From DAHUXD01 sp963805495 (GTDB lineage: Bacteria > Acidobacteriota > Thermoanaerobaculia > UBA5066 > Gp7-AA6): 64,000 nt of DNA. The stretch covers positions 620,001 to 684,000 of the forward strand of contig CAWDUQ010000004.1 in the NCBI GenBank assembly GCA_963805495.1. Direction: 5' to 3'. Position 1 is the first letter of the stretch. Every line of letters begins with the position of its first letter. The notes below the pieces were generated by a model. It made no database searches. It was not told the origin of the DNA and saw nothing but the letters and a program-made list of their open reading frames with translations. Shown here one piece after another: positions 52,834 through 60,148 of this stretch. Both the position numbers and the translations under genes were made by a program.

Positions 52834-53706
52834 ATGCTCGGACGGGCCGCCCTGTCGACGATCGTTCTCGCGTTCGCGGGCGGGCGCCTGCTCGCCCAGG
52901 TCCCAGGCGATGAGCGAATCCCGGTGCGGGACCCCGACCGGCTCGAGGCGCTGGGCTTTTCCCCCGACGCGACGAACGTCTACGTCTGGTCCAGAGCGGA
53001 GCGCCACGAGGCCCTGGCCGCGAACGCGACGCCGGCGCCGGAGGCCCCCGAAACTTGGGGTACGGCGGCGGGCTACAGCAACCTTTTCGGCCACGAGCTC
53101 GAGAACCAGGTCTCCGCCTACATCGACCGGAACCTGCTCGAAACCAACTGCTGGTACCACCCGACGGGACGGGAGGCCGTGGCCTACGCCGGATTCTCGC
53201 TGCCCGACGGCGCGGCTCTCAAGCAGTTCAAGATCTGGGGCTACGACTCCAACGATCCGCTCGACCTCGACTTCCAGCTCTTCGAGCATTGCCAGGACGC
53301 GGGAGCCGGGGGCGGGACCTCTACGCTGATCGGCGAGCTCTTCACGATCCTAGGGATCGGCAACTACTTCGCCTTCACGCCGCTCCAGAACCTCACGGTC
53401 GACAACCGGAGATGCGGCTACACGGTTCGCGTGCGCTTCGCCTCGGCCAACGAGGACTGCCCCGGGGGACAGCTCCAGGTCCGGAAGATGCAGCTCGTCT
53501 GGGTCCGCCAGGTCAGCCCCCCGCCGGCGGCGGCGACGTTCGCGGACGTGTCGACGAGTCACCCGTTCTTCCAGTTCGTCGAGGCCCTCGCAAAGTCGGG
53601 CGTCACGGGCGGCTGCGGGAACGGGAACTACTGTCCCGACGCAACCCTGACGCGCGGGCAGATGGCCGTGTTCCTTTCGAAAGCGCTGGGGCTGCAATGG
53701 CCGTGA
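52834..53706 (+). CDS. Secreted single-SLH-motif protein, copy 8 (long form)
   Basis: 290 residues. ATG 52834 follows GGAGGGGG. Signal peptide to about LLAQ (residue 22). Long-form segment RIPVRDPDRLEALGFSPDAT then NVYVW. Core: GTAAGYSNLFGHELENQV, LPDGAALKQFKIWGYDSNDP, NRRCGYTVRVRF. Tail: FADVSTSHPFFQFVEALAKS, GGCGNGNYCP, LTRGQMAVFLSKALGLQWP. First gene of the three-gene operon. Copies 8-10 share LxxFxIxxIGxYF-type sequence absent from copies 2-7. Confidence 0.87.
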   Translation: MLGRAALSTIVLAFAGGRLLAQVPGDERIPVRDPDRLEALGFSPDATNVYVWSRAERHEALAANATPAPEAPETWGTAAGYSNLFGHELENQVSAYIDRNLLETNCWYHPTGREAVAYAGFSLPDGAALKQFKIWGYDSNDPLDLDFQLFEHCQDAGAGGGTSTLIGELFTILGIGNYFAFTPLQNLTVDNRRCGYTVRVRFASANEDCPGGQLQVRKMQLVWVRQVSPPPAAATFADVSTSHPFFQFVEALAKSGVTGGCGNGNYCPDATLTRGQMAVFLSKALGLQWP

Positions 53707-53753
53707 GCGGTCTCGAGGCCCGGTGCAGCTCCGTCGCCCGAAAAGGAGGGACT

Positions 53754-54623
53754 GTGCTCCGTCGCGCGGTTGTGCTCGCCGCCGTTCTCCTGGGCAGCCG
53801 GTCGATGCTCGCCCAGATCGCGCACGAAGAGCGGATTCCGATCCGCGACCCCGACCGGCTGGCGGCCCTGGGCTTTCCGAACGACGCCACCAACGTCTAC
53901 GTCTGGGCAAGGGCGGACCTCGAAGGTTCCCGATCGAAGGACGCGGAGGCCGTCGAAGCTCCGGAGACGTGGGGAACGGCCGTCGGATACAGCAACGCCT
54001 TTGGGGACGCGCTGGAGTCCGGGGGCGAGACGTATCTCGATCGAACGGTGATCTCCGCGGCCTGCCTCGTCAAGGCCCAGCCGGGGGACACCGCCGACGC
54101 CTTCGTCCGGCTGCCCGTTCCGGACGGCGCCCTGCTCAAGCAGTTCAAGTTCTGGGCCTACGACGCGAGCGACGCCGTCGACCTCAATTTCCGGGTCTAC
54201 GAGCAGTGCCAGGCGGACGGGCCGGCCGCCGAGACGTTCACGCTCGTCGGCGAGACGTTCACGATTCTCGCGATCGGCCAGTATTTCGGTTTCACGTCGC
54301 TCCACGACTTCCCGGTCGACAACAAGAAATGCGGCTACACGGTTCGCGTCCAGTTCGCGGAGCCGGGACAGGACTGCGCCGGGACGAGCGCCCAGGTCCA
54401 GAAGATGCAGGTCTCCTGGATTCGCCGCGTCAGCCCGGCCCCGGTGACGGCGACGTTCGGCGACGTGCCGACGAATCACCCGTTCTTCCAGTTCGTCGAG
54501 GCGCTCGTGAAGTCCGGCGTCACCGGCGGCTGCGGCGGCGGGGGCTACTGCCCGGACGCGCCCCTGACGCGCGGGCAGATGGCCGTGTTCCTGTCGAAAG
54601 CGCTGGGTCTGCAGTGGCCATAG
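53754..54623 (+). CDS. Secreted single-SLH-motif protein, copy 9 (long form)
   Basis: 289 residues from GTG 53754, chosen because AAAAGGAGGG precedes it and the signal peptide (LRRAVVLAAVLLGSRSMLAQ) starts there. Long-form segment RIPIRDPDRLAALGFPNDAT then NVYVW. Core: GTAVGYSNAFGDALESGG, VPDGALLKQFKFWAYDASDA, NKKCGYTVRVQF. Tail GGCGGGGYCP and LTRGQMAVFLSKALGLQWP. Most similar to copy 8, suggesting a recent tandem duplication. Confidence 0.87.
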   Translation: MLRRAVVLAAVLLGSRSMLAQIAHEERIPIRDPDRLAALGFPNDATNVYVWARADLEGSRSKDAEAVEAPETWGTAVGYSNAFGDALESGGETYLDRTVISAACLVKAQPGDTADAFVRLPVPDGALLKQFKFWAYDASDAVDLNFRVYEQCQADGPAAETFTLVGETFTILAIGQYFGFTSLHDFPVDNKKCGYTVRVQFAEPGQDCAGTSAQVQKMQVSWIRRVSPAPVTATFGDVPTNHPFFQFVEALVKSGVTGGCGGGGYCPDAPLTRGQMAVFLSKALGLQWP

Positions 54624-54640
54624 CACGGGAGGGATCGATC

Positions 54641-55531
54641 ATGTCGAGCCGCAGACGCCGGGTGCGCGCCCTGACGCCCGGGTTGGCCTTCGCGCAACTC
54701 GCCATCGGCGCCACACTCGCCGTGGCCCAGGTCCCGGCCGGGGAGCGGATCCCGATCCGCGACCCGGACCGGCTCGAGGCGATGGGCCTGCCCCGCGACG
54801 CGGCGAACGTCGCGGTGTGGTCGAAGGCGGGCTTCGGGGCGCAGGGCGGTCGAGCGGTGCCCGCCGCCGGGGCCCCGGAGACCTGGGGGACCGCGGCGGG
54901 TTCCAGCACGGCGTTCGGCCATCAGCTGAAGACCGACTACAGCGATCTGATCCGATCGGTCGGCCGGACGAGTTGCTCTTCGGGCGCCGGTGGAATCGCG
55001 CGGGACGGCTATTTCCGACTGCGCGCCCCCGACGGTGCGCAGCTCAAGCAGCTCATGCTCTGGGCCTACGACTCGAGTGACACACGGGACCTCGAAGTCC
55101 AGCTCTACGAAACGTGTCAGGCCGACGGCGTGCACTCCCCGACGGTCACCCTGGTCGACCAGGTGTCCACGGTCCTTGCGATCGGCGAGTACTTCGGGTC
55201 CACGGGCCTGAACGACCTCACGATCGACAACCGAAACTGCGGGTACGCCATTCGCGTCCGGTTCGCCGCGCTCAATCAGGCATGCTTGCCCGACGACCTC
55301 GCGCTCGAAAAGGTCCAGGTCCTCTGGACGCGCCAGGTCAGCCCGGCGCCCGCGACCGCGAGCTTCACCGACGTGCCGACGAGCCATCCCTTCTTCCCGT
55401 ATGTCGAGGCTCTCGTCAAGTCCGGCGTCACGGGAGGCTGCGGCGGCGGAAACTACTGTCCGGACTCGGCGCTCACGCGCGGGCAGATGGCGGTCTTCCT
55501 GGCGAAGGCGCTGGGGTTGGAGTGGCCGTAG
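54641..55531 (+). CDS. Secreted single-SLH-motif protein, copy 10 (long form)
   Basis: 296 residues. ATG 54641 follows CGGGAGGG. A basic start (SSRRRRVR) and hydrophobic stretch to about AVAQ make an unusually long signal peptide of about 37 residues. Long-form segment RIPIRDPDRLEAMGLPRDAA. Core with APDGAQLKQLMLWAYDSSDT and NRNCGYAIRVRF. Tail: FTDVPTSHPFFPYVEALVKS, GGCGGGNYCP, LTRGQMAVFLAKALGLEWP. Decayed relatives follow directly downstream. Confidence 0.87.
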   Translation: MSSRRRRVRALTPGLAFAQLAIGATLAVAQVPAGERIPIRDPDRLEAMGLPRDAANVAVWSKAGFGAQGGRAVPAAGAPETWGTAAGSSTAFGHQLKTDYSDLIRSVGRTSCSSGAGGIARDGYFRLRAPDGAQLKQLMLWAYDSSDTRDLEVQLYETCQADGVHSPTVTLVDQVSTVLAIGEYFGSTGLNDLTIDNRNCGYAIRVRFAALNQACLPDDLALEKVQVLWTRQVSPAPATASFTDVPTSHPFFPYVEALVKSGVTGGCGGGNYCPDSALTRGQMAVFLAKALGLEWP

Positions 55532-55571
55532 AGAGCAGCGCCGCCGGCTCCCGGACTCGTCGCCGGCCCGC

Positions 55572-55730
55572 CCCGACGTCCCCGCGAATCACGCTTTCTA
55601 CGAGTGCGTCGAGGCGCTCGCCGCCGCCGGCGTCTCGGGCGGCCAGGCAACGATCTCGACGGCGTCAACGATCCGATCTCGAGGGGGCAGGTAGCGGTGT
55701 TTTTCGCAAAGGCCCTCGGCCTGCACCGGA
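55572..55730 (+). pseudogene. Frameshifted SLH-like tail remnant (copy-1 type)
   Basis: PDVPANHAFYECVEALAAAG-VSGGQ is read in one frame, then after a shift near 55641-55649 NDLDGVNDPISRGQVAVFFA and KALGLH continue in another. The GVNDPISRGQ form matches copy 1 (39841), not the neighbouring C-x5-C copies. No upstream core domain remains. Confidence 0.7.
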
Positions 55731-55761
55731 CGCTCCGACACGCTCGGGGCCGGATGCGTCC

Positions 55762-56198
55762 TCGCGGATGGTGAGCCGTCCCGCGGGAGTGTTGCGCCGC
55801 TCGGTGACGCGGCCCGAGGGCCACCGCACCGTCACGCGGTCGGCCGCCACGTGGTCACCGAGGCCGAAATAGAGCTCTTTCGGGCCGGACGAGAGGAACG
55901 AGTACCCGGCCGAGACGACCTGCGTGCGCGAATTGGCGCCGGTCTCGACGGTGACGGTCGTTCCCAGAGCGTCCCGGGTCGAATGGTACGGGCCCGCCCC
56001 CGTGGGCTCGCCTTCGAGCGCGACGACGAGCGTCTTCGCGTGCGAGGGGTTCTGGTTCACCCAGAGGGCGTTGGGCTGCAGAAACCCGGCGGCGAAGAGG
56101 TCCGGCGCGCCGTCGCCGTTGGCGTCGAAGACGACGAGGCCGCGCTGGTTGGCGTCGGACTCGAGCCCGGTGACCGCGGCGAGCTCGTCGAAGTGGCG
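55762..56198 (-). pseudogene. Displaced 3' fragment of an ASPIC/FG-GAP (CRTAC1-like) gene
   Basis: About 145 codons homologous to the end of the intact gene at 57825-60083 (matching 57850-58290). The stretch 56070-56195 is almost identical at the DNA level to 58160-58285. It contains GLVVFDANGDGAPDLFAAGF, NPSHAKTLVVALEGEP, SAGYSFLSSGPKELYFGLGD and VTVRWPSGRV. It has no start codon and runs on into unrelated sequence to a stop at 55665. At 56198/56199 it is fused to an SLH tail on the other strand. Confidence 0.8.
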
Positions 56199-56265
56199 GC
56201 CGCTGACGCGCGGTCAGATGGCGGTTTTTCTCGCGAAGGCGCTCGGTCTGCACTGGCCGAACTGA
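56199..56265 (+). pseudogene. Isolated SLH-like tail
   Basis: PLTRGQMAVFLAKALGLHWP-N followed by TGA: the last 21 codons of an SLH family gene, with no 5' part. It abuts the ASPIC fragment at a shared GCCG, consistent with illegitimate recombination. Confidence 0.75.
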
Positions 56266-56290
56266 AGGATGGGCCGGGCTCCTCGGCTAC

Positions 56291-56310
56291 GGGCCGGCGC
56301 GCGCCGGCCC
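56291..56310. terminator. GC palindrome after the orphan SLH tail
   Basis: A perfect 20-base palindrome (GGGCCGGCGC and its complement) lies 26 bases after the TGA of the SLH tail and is followed by GTCTTGTTC. It looks like a rho-independent terminator with a weak T-tract, perhaps the original end of the array transcript. Confidence 0.5.
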
Positions 56311-56341
56311 GTCTTGTTCGTCGCGGGCGTCCGGCGTCGTC

Positions 56342-56540
56342 GCGGGCTGCAGCCCCGGGGCGACCTACTGCCCGACGAGCCCCGTGTCCCGCCAGCAGAT
56401 GGAGGTCTTTCCACTGGAGACACTGATACCGGCACATCACGGCCGGCTGCAACCTGGCGTATTACTACCCGACGGACCCGACCACGCGGGGCCAGATGGC
56501 GCCGTTTCTCGTCAAGGCGTTCGGGCTGCTGCTTTACGGC
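56342..56540 (+). pseudogene. Two further decayed SLH-like tails
   Basis: AGCSPGATYCPTSPVSRQQM and EVF (56342-56410) and, in another frame, HITAGCNLAYYYPTDPTTRG then QMAPFLVKAFGL (56433-56530). Both keep the shape GxC...Y.P..P.(T/S)RGQM but have lost the DVP..HPFF part. The second overlaps the 3' end of the glycosyltransferase gene on the other strand. Confidence 0.6.
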
Positions 56541-57828
56541 TTCCGATCGTCGAGAGGCTCGCCAGGAACAGTCCCGCCAGCGGCACGATCGCGTCCTCCG
56601 CCGCCCACCGATACCGGCCGTTGACGGCCATCGCCGCCGACACGAGCGGGACGTAAAGCGCGGCGGCCAGGAATCCGGCGACGAGCGCGCGGTCCGCGCA
56701 TGAGCCGGAGCGGGCGCGCCGCCACAGCAGGACGAAGCCGCCGATGGCGGCGGCGGCGAGCAGGACGCCCGCCGCGCGGAGGACGCCTTTGACCAGGGCC
56801 GCCCGATCCTTGAGCGGGTGCGGCCCCGGCAGGACCGCCATGGGCCCGGCGTGGTACGGGATCTCCTTGGCGAAGATCGCGAACTCCGCCGCGAAGGCGT
56901 CGTCCTTCAGGATGACGCCGAGGCGGCGCAGGTACAGGACAGCGGCACGCCCGCGGTGGGCGCGGATCCAGCGCAGGGCTTCCTCCCGCGCCGCATCGTC
57001 GACCGCGACATCGCCCTGCGCGAGCGTTCCCGGACGCAGCCGCTCGAGGTCCTCGGGCCACGCATACCACTGGCCCGTCGCGTTCGGGTTGTTGGCGATG
57101 AAGAGCCCGACGCCGCCGACGAGGTTGAAGGGCGTGAACCGGCCGAGGGAGCGCGCGTTGCGAACGGCCCACGGCAGCAGGACCGCGTGGGCAACGAGGA
57201 GCATGAGGAGGAGCTCCCTGGCCACCGCACGTCGCGGCCGCTGCGCCGCAAGCGCCCCGGCGAGCCAGACGAGGGGGACGAAGTAGAAGACCGCGCGCGT
57301 CAGGCAGAGCAGGCCCGCGACGAGCCCCAGGGCAACGGCTCGCCGGCCGGAGAACCCGCGGATCCAGGAGTCGGCGGCGAGAAGAATGTAGGCGAAGAGG
57401 AGCGGCGCGACGAGGTTCTCGGCCGCGAGGAGATCGGCCATCAGGACCGGTCTCGGCAGGAAGGCGAGCAGCGCCGCCGTCCACAGTCCGGCGGCGTCGC
57501 CCCAGAGCCGCCGCGCGAGCGTCGCCGCCGTCAGGCCCGCGAGGACGAAGAGCGCGACGTTGACGACTTTCGACGCGAGCAGGTGGGTCGACGCGGAGGC
57601 CGCGCGCATCGGCAGCGACAGCAGGACCGGGTACGCGGGCGAACGGCGACCGTCAGAGGCGCCGGCGGTCCGGTAGCCGTCCCCGCGGGCGAGGTTCTCC
57701 GCGACGACGAAATACCCGAAGAAGTCCGAGACCGGCCGCGTCGGTATCCATGCGACCACCGCGAAGCGCAGCAGCGCGCCGGCGCCGAGGATCGCGGCGA
57801 GAGTCCAGGCGTAGCGGGTGCGCGTCAT
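56512..57828 (-). CDS. Membrane glycosyltransferase, GT39/ArnT-like
   Basis: 438 residues with about ten transmembrane helices. The first extracytoplasmic loop has RPVSDFFGYFVVAENLARGD, the position where GT-C enzymes carry the catalytic acidic residue; GDGYR follows. Such enzymes transfer sugars from polyprenyl-phosphate donors to lipids or proteins. The start overlaps the stop of the ASPIC gene upstream by 4 bases, so the two are cotranscribed. Its last codons overlap a decayed SLH tail, so the present C-terminus may be recent. Confidence 0.85.
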   Translation of the reverse strand: MTRTRYAWTLAAILGAGALLRFAVVAWIPTRPVSDFFGYFVVAENLARGDGYRTAGASDGRRSPAYPVLLSLPMRAASASTHLLASKVVNVALFVLAGLTAATLARRLWGDAAGLWTAALLAFLPRPVLMADLLAAENLVAPLLFAYILLAADSWIRGFSGRRAVALGLVAGLLCLTRAVFYFVPLVWLAGALAAQRPRRAVARELLLMLLVAHAVLLPWAVRNARSLGRFTPFNLVGGVGLFIANNPNATGQWYAWPEDLERLRPGTLAQGDVAVDDAAREEALRWIRAHRGRAAVLYLRRLGVILKDDAFAAEFAIFAKEIPYHAGPMAVLPGPHPLKDRAALVKGVLRAAGVLLAAAAIGGFVLLWRRARSGSCADRALVAGFLAAALYVPLVSAAMAVNGRYRWAAEDAIVPLAGLFLASLSTIGSRKAAARTP

Positions 57829-60083
57829 AGCGATGGCGAGCTCTCCCGGACGCGCACGGCGCCGGCCGAGACCTCGCGGAGCCCGCTGACTCGGCCCGAG
57901 GGCCAGCGCACCGTCACGCGGCCCGCGCGATCACGGTCCCCGAGTCCGAAGTAGAGCTCCTTCGGGCCGGAGGAGAGGAACGAGTACCCGGCCGAGACGA
58001 CCTGTGTGCGCGAGAGCCCGCCCACCTCGACGGTGACTGTCGCGCCGAGCGCGTCGCGCGTCGAGCGGTGGGGGCCCGCCCCGGCCGGGTCGCCTTCGAG
58101 CGCGACGACGAGCGTCTTCGCGTGCGAGGGGTTCTGGTTCAGCCACAGCGCGTTGGGCTGCAGAAACCCGGCGGCGAAGAGGTCCGGCGCCCCGTCGCCG
58201 TTGGCGTCGAAGACGACAAGGCCCCGCTGGTTGGCGTCGGACTCGAGCCCGGTGACCGCGGCGAGCTCGTCGAAGTGCCGGCCGTCGCGGTTGCGGTAGA
58301 AGCGCTTGGGCGGCCGGCCCCAGAGAGAGTCGTCGCCGAACTCGGCGATGGGGATGCCCTGCTCGAACTTCTTGAACTCGGCCGACATGAGGTTCCAGAA
58401 GTCGATCTCGCGCTCGGTCTCGTTCTTGCCCGTCACCATGCCGTTGACGACGAAGATGTCGGGCCGCCCGTCCATGTCGGCGTCGACGAAGACGCAGCCC
58501 CACGACCACGACGTGTCGGCCACGCCGGCCTCGTCCGACGTGCGTTCGAAGCGGTTTCCGCCGAGGTTGCGAAAGAGCGACGAGCCGCGCGAGAGCGCCG
58601 TCAGGCGTCGCCAGACGAGCGGCCGGCCGAGCGAATACGGGAAGGGCGGCATCGGGTAGCGCGAGTCTTTGAGAAACCAGTTCTGCGGAAACGAATAGTT
58701 CGACACGAAGAAGTCGAGCCGCCCGTCGCCGTCGTAATCGTCGACGGCGACACCCATCCCGAAGCCGGGATCGAGGACGCCGGCCTTCTTCGCGAGGTTC
58801 GTGAAGGTCCCGTTCCCGTTGTTGTGGAAGTAGGCATTGTTGCCGAAGTCGTTGGCCACGGAGATGTCGGGCCAGAGGTCTCCGTCGAGGTCGGCGCACT
58901 GGAGCGCGAGGCCCCAGCCGGTGTCGCCCGTGCCCGACTCGACGGTCACGTCCGTGAACGTGCCGTCGCCGTTGTTCCGGTAGAGGTGGTTGGGGGGCGC
59001 GTTGTCCCCTTCGAGAGCGGGCCCGGTGTCGGGTTGGCCGTAGACGAGGACGTACAGGTCGGGGTCGCCGTCGCGGTCGTAGTCGAGCGCGGCGGCGGAG
59101 GTGGAGTATTCCTCGAGCGCGACGCCGGCTTTCGCGCCCACCTCTTCGAAGGTGCCGTCGCCCCGGTTGTGGAAAAGAAGGTTGGGCCGAAGGAGGTAGG
59201 TGACGTAGAGATCGGTGCGGCCGTCGTTGTCGTAGTCGAAGGCGAGAGCCCCCGCGGCCTCGCCCTCCGGGCCCGCGACACGCGCGTCGACCGCGACGTC
59301 CTCGAACGTCCCGTCCCCGAGATTGCGGTACAGGCGGTTGCCGTCTCCTCCGGTCACGAAGAGGTCCTGCCGGCCGTCCCCGTCGTAATCGAGGACCGCT
59401 GCGCCCGGCGGCAGGTGCTCGCCGGGGACCGGGATGTTCTTCGCGGCGTTGGGGAAGAATGCCTGGTGGGGACGGGCGAGGCCCGCGCGCAGCGCGACGT
59501 TCGAAAAGAGGGGAGCCGGGGTCGAGGCGGTGAGCCAGTTCTCGACCCGTCCGGACTCGAGAATCCAGCGGCCGGGATCGGCAGGGGACAGAATCAGGCG
59601 GACGCGGCCACCGGTCTGGAAAAGCTGGCCGCCGGAGCTCCAGCCCGACAGGAAGAGCCCCACGACGATCTCGCGGCTCTTCTCGCGCCGGCGGAATTGA
59701 AGGATCGTCGCCTCGGTGCGTCCGAGTGACACGAGCTGGCGGCGAAGCTCGGCGAACTTTCGCCGGAGGAGGGTCGGATCGGTCGCCGGTGCCGACGCGG
59801 TCGCCGATGGGGGGGCGGCGTATACGGCGATCTCGAGCGGTGGCCGGGAGGGCGCGACCGTCAGCCCGTCGCCGGGCAGCGGGCCCGTCCAGTGGACCGA
59901 TGCCGCGAACAGCCCCGCCGGAAGGTCGCCGTTCCTCCAGCCGGCCGCCAGGCGGTCGACGAAGACCGACGTGCCGTCGGAATACTCTTCGTAGGTCGGC
60001 ATGGAGCCGTCGCGCCGCGAGGCACACGCCGGGGTCACGGCGAGGACGGCTGCAAAAAGACCGGTTCGCCAGCGCGACCGCAT
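57825..60083 (-). CDS. CRTAC1-like lipoprotein with FG-GAP/VCBS repeats and ASPIC/UnbV domain
   Basis: 752 residues. Signal peptide ends VTPAC (lipobox, Cys about 20). An N-terminal region of about 190 residues has no recognised domain. About six FG-GAP-type calcium-binding repeats follow (DYDGDGRQDLFVTGGDGNRLYR, DYDNDGRTDLYV, DYDRDGDPDLYV, DLDGDLWPDISV, DYDGDGRLDFFVSN, DADMDGRPDIFVVNG; shown in parts). The C-terminal ASPIC/UnbV domain has GYSFLSSGPKELYFGLG and VRWPSGRV. Likely an outer-membrane or surface beta-propeller. Paired with the GT39-type gene; also the source of the displaced fragment at 55762-56198. Confidence 0.92.
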   Translation of the reverse strand: MRSRWRTGLFAAVLAVTPACASRRDGSMPTYEEYSDGTSVFVDRLAAGWRNGDLPAGLFAASVHWTGPLPGDGLTVAPSRPPLEIAVYAAPPSATASAPATDPTLLRRKFAELRRQLVSLGRTEATILQFRRREKSREIVVGLFLSGWSSGGQLFQTGGRVRLILSPADPGRWILESGRVENWLTASTPAPLFSNVALRAGLARPHQAFFPNAAKNIPVPGEHLPPGAAVLDYDGDGRQDLFVTGGDGNRLYRNLGDGTFEDVAVDARVAGPEGEAAGALAFDYDNDGRTDLYVTYLLRPNLLFHNRGDGTFEEVGAKAGVALEEYSTSAAALDYDRDGDPDLYVLVYGQPDTGPALEGDNAPPNHLYRNNGDGTFTDVTVESGTGDTGWGLALQCADLDGDLWPDISVANDFGNNAYFHNNGNGTFTNLAKKAGVLDPGFGMGVAVDDYDGDGRLDFFVSNYSFPQNWFLKDSRYPMPPFPYSLGRPLVWRRLTALSRGSSLFRNLGGNRFERTSDEAGVADTSWSWGCVFVDADMDGRPDIFVVNGMVTGKNETEREIDFWNLMSAEFKKFEQGIPIAEFGDDSLWGRPPKRFYRNRDGRHFDELAAVTGLESDANQRGLVVFDANGDGAPDLFAAGFLQPNALWLNQNPSHAKTLVVALEGDPAGAGPHRSTRDALGATVTVEVGGLSRTQVVSAGYSFLSSGPKELYFGLGDRDRAGRVTVRWPSGRVSGLREVSAGAVRVRESSPSL

Positions 60084-60090
60084 CGGCGAG

Positions 60091-60096
60091 ACTATA
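60091..60096 (-). promoter_or_regulatory. Candidate -10 element of the CRTAC1-like gene
   Basis: TATAGT on the minus strand ends 7 bases before the ATG at 60083. No ribosome site is present in the gap, suggesting a leaderless message. Confidence 0.45.
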
Positions 60097-60148
60097 GAAC
60101 GTCCCGGCTGCCGAATGACCGGCAGCGCGAGCCGAGGGGTGAAGCCGG

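Noticed and set aside
44257..55531. Regularly recurring near-identical sequence blocks that could suggest a repeat array such as CRISPR
   Set aside because: The repeats are about 160 bases, are in frame at the 3' ends of genes, and are spaced by full coding regions; there are no short palindromic repeats or spacers.
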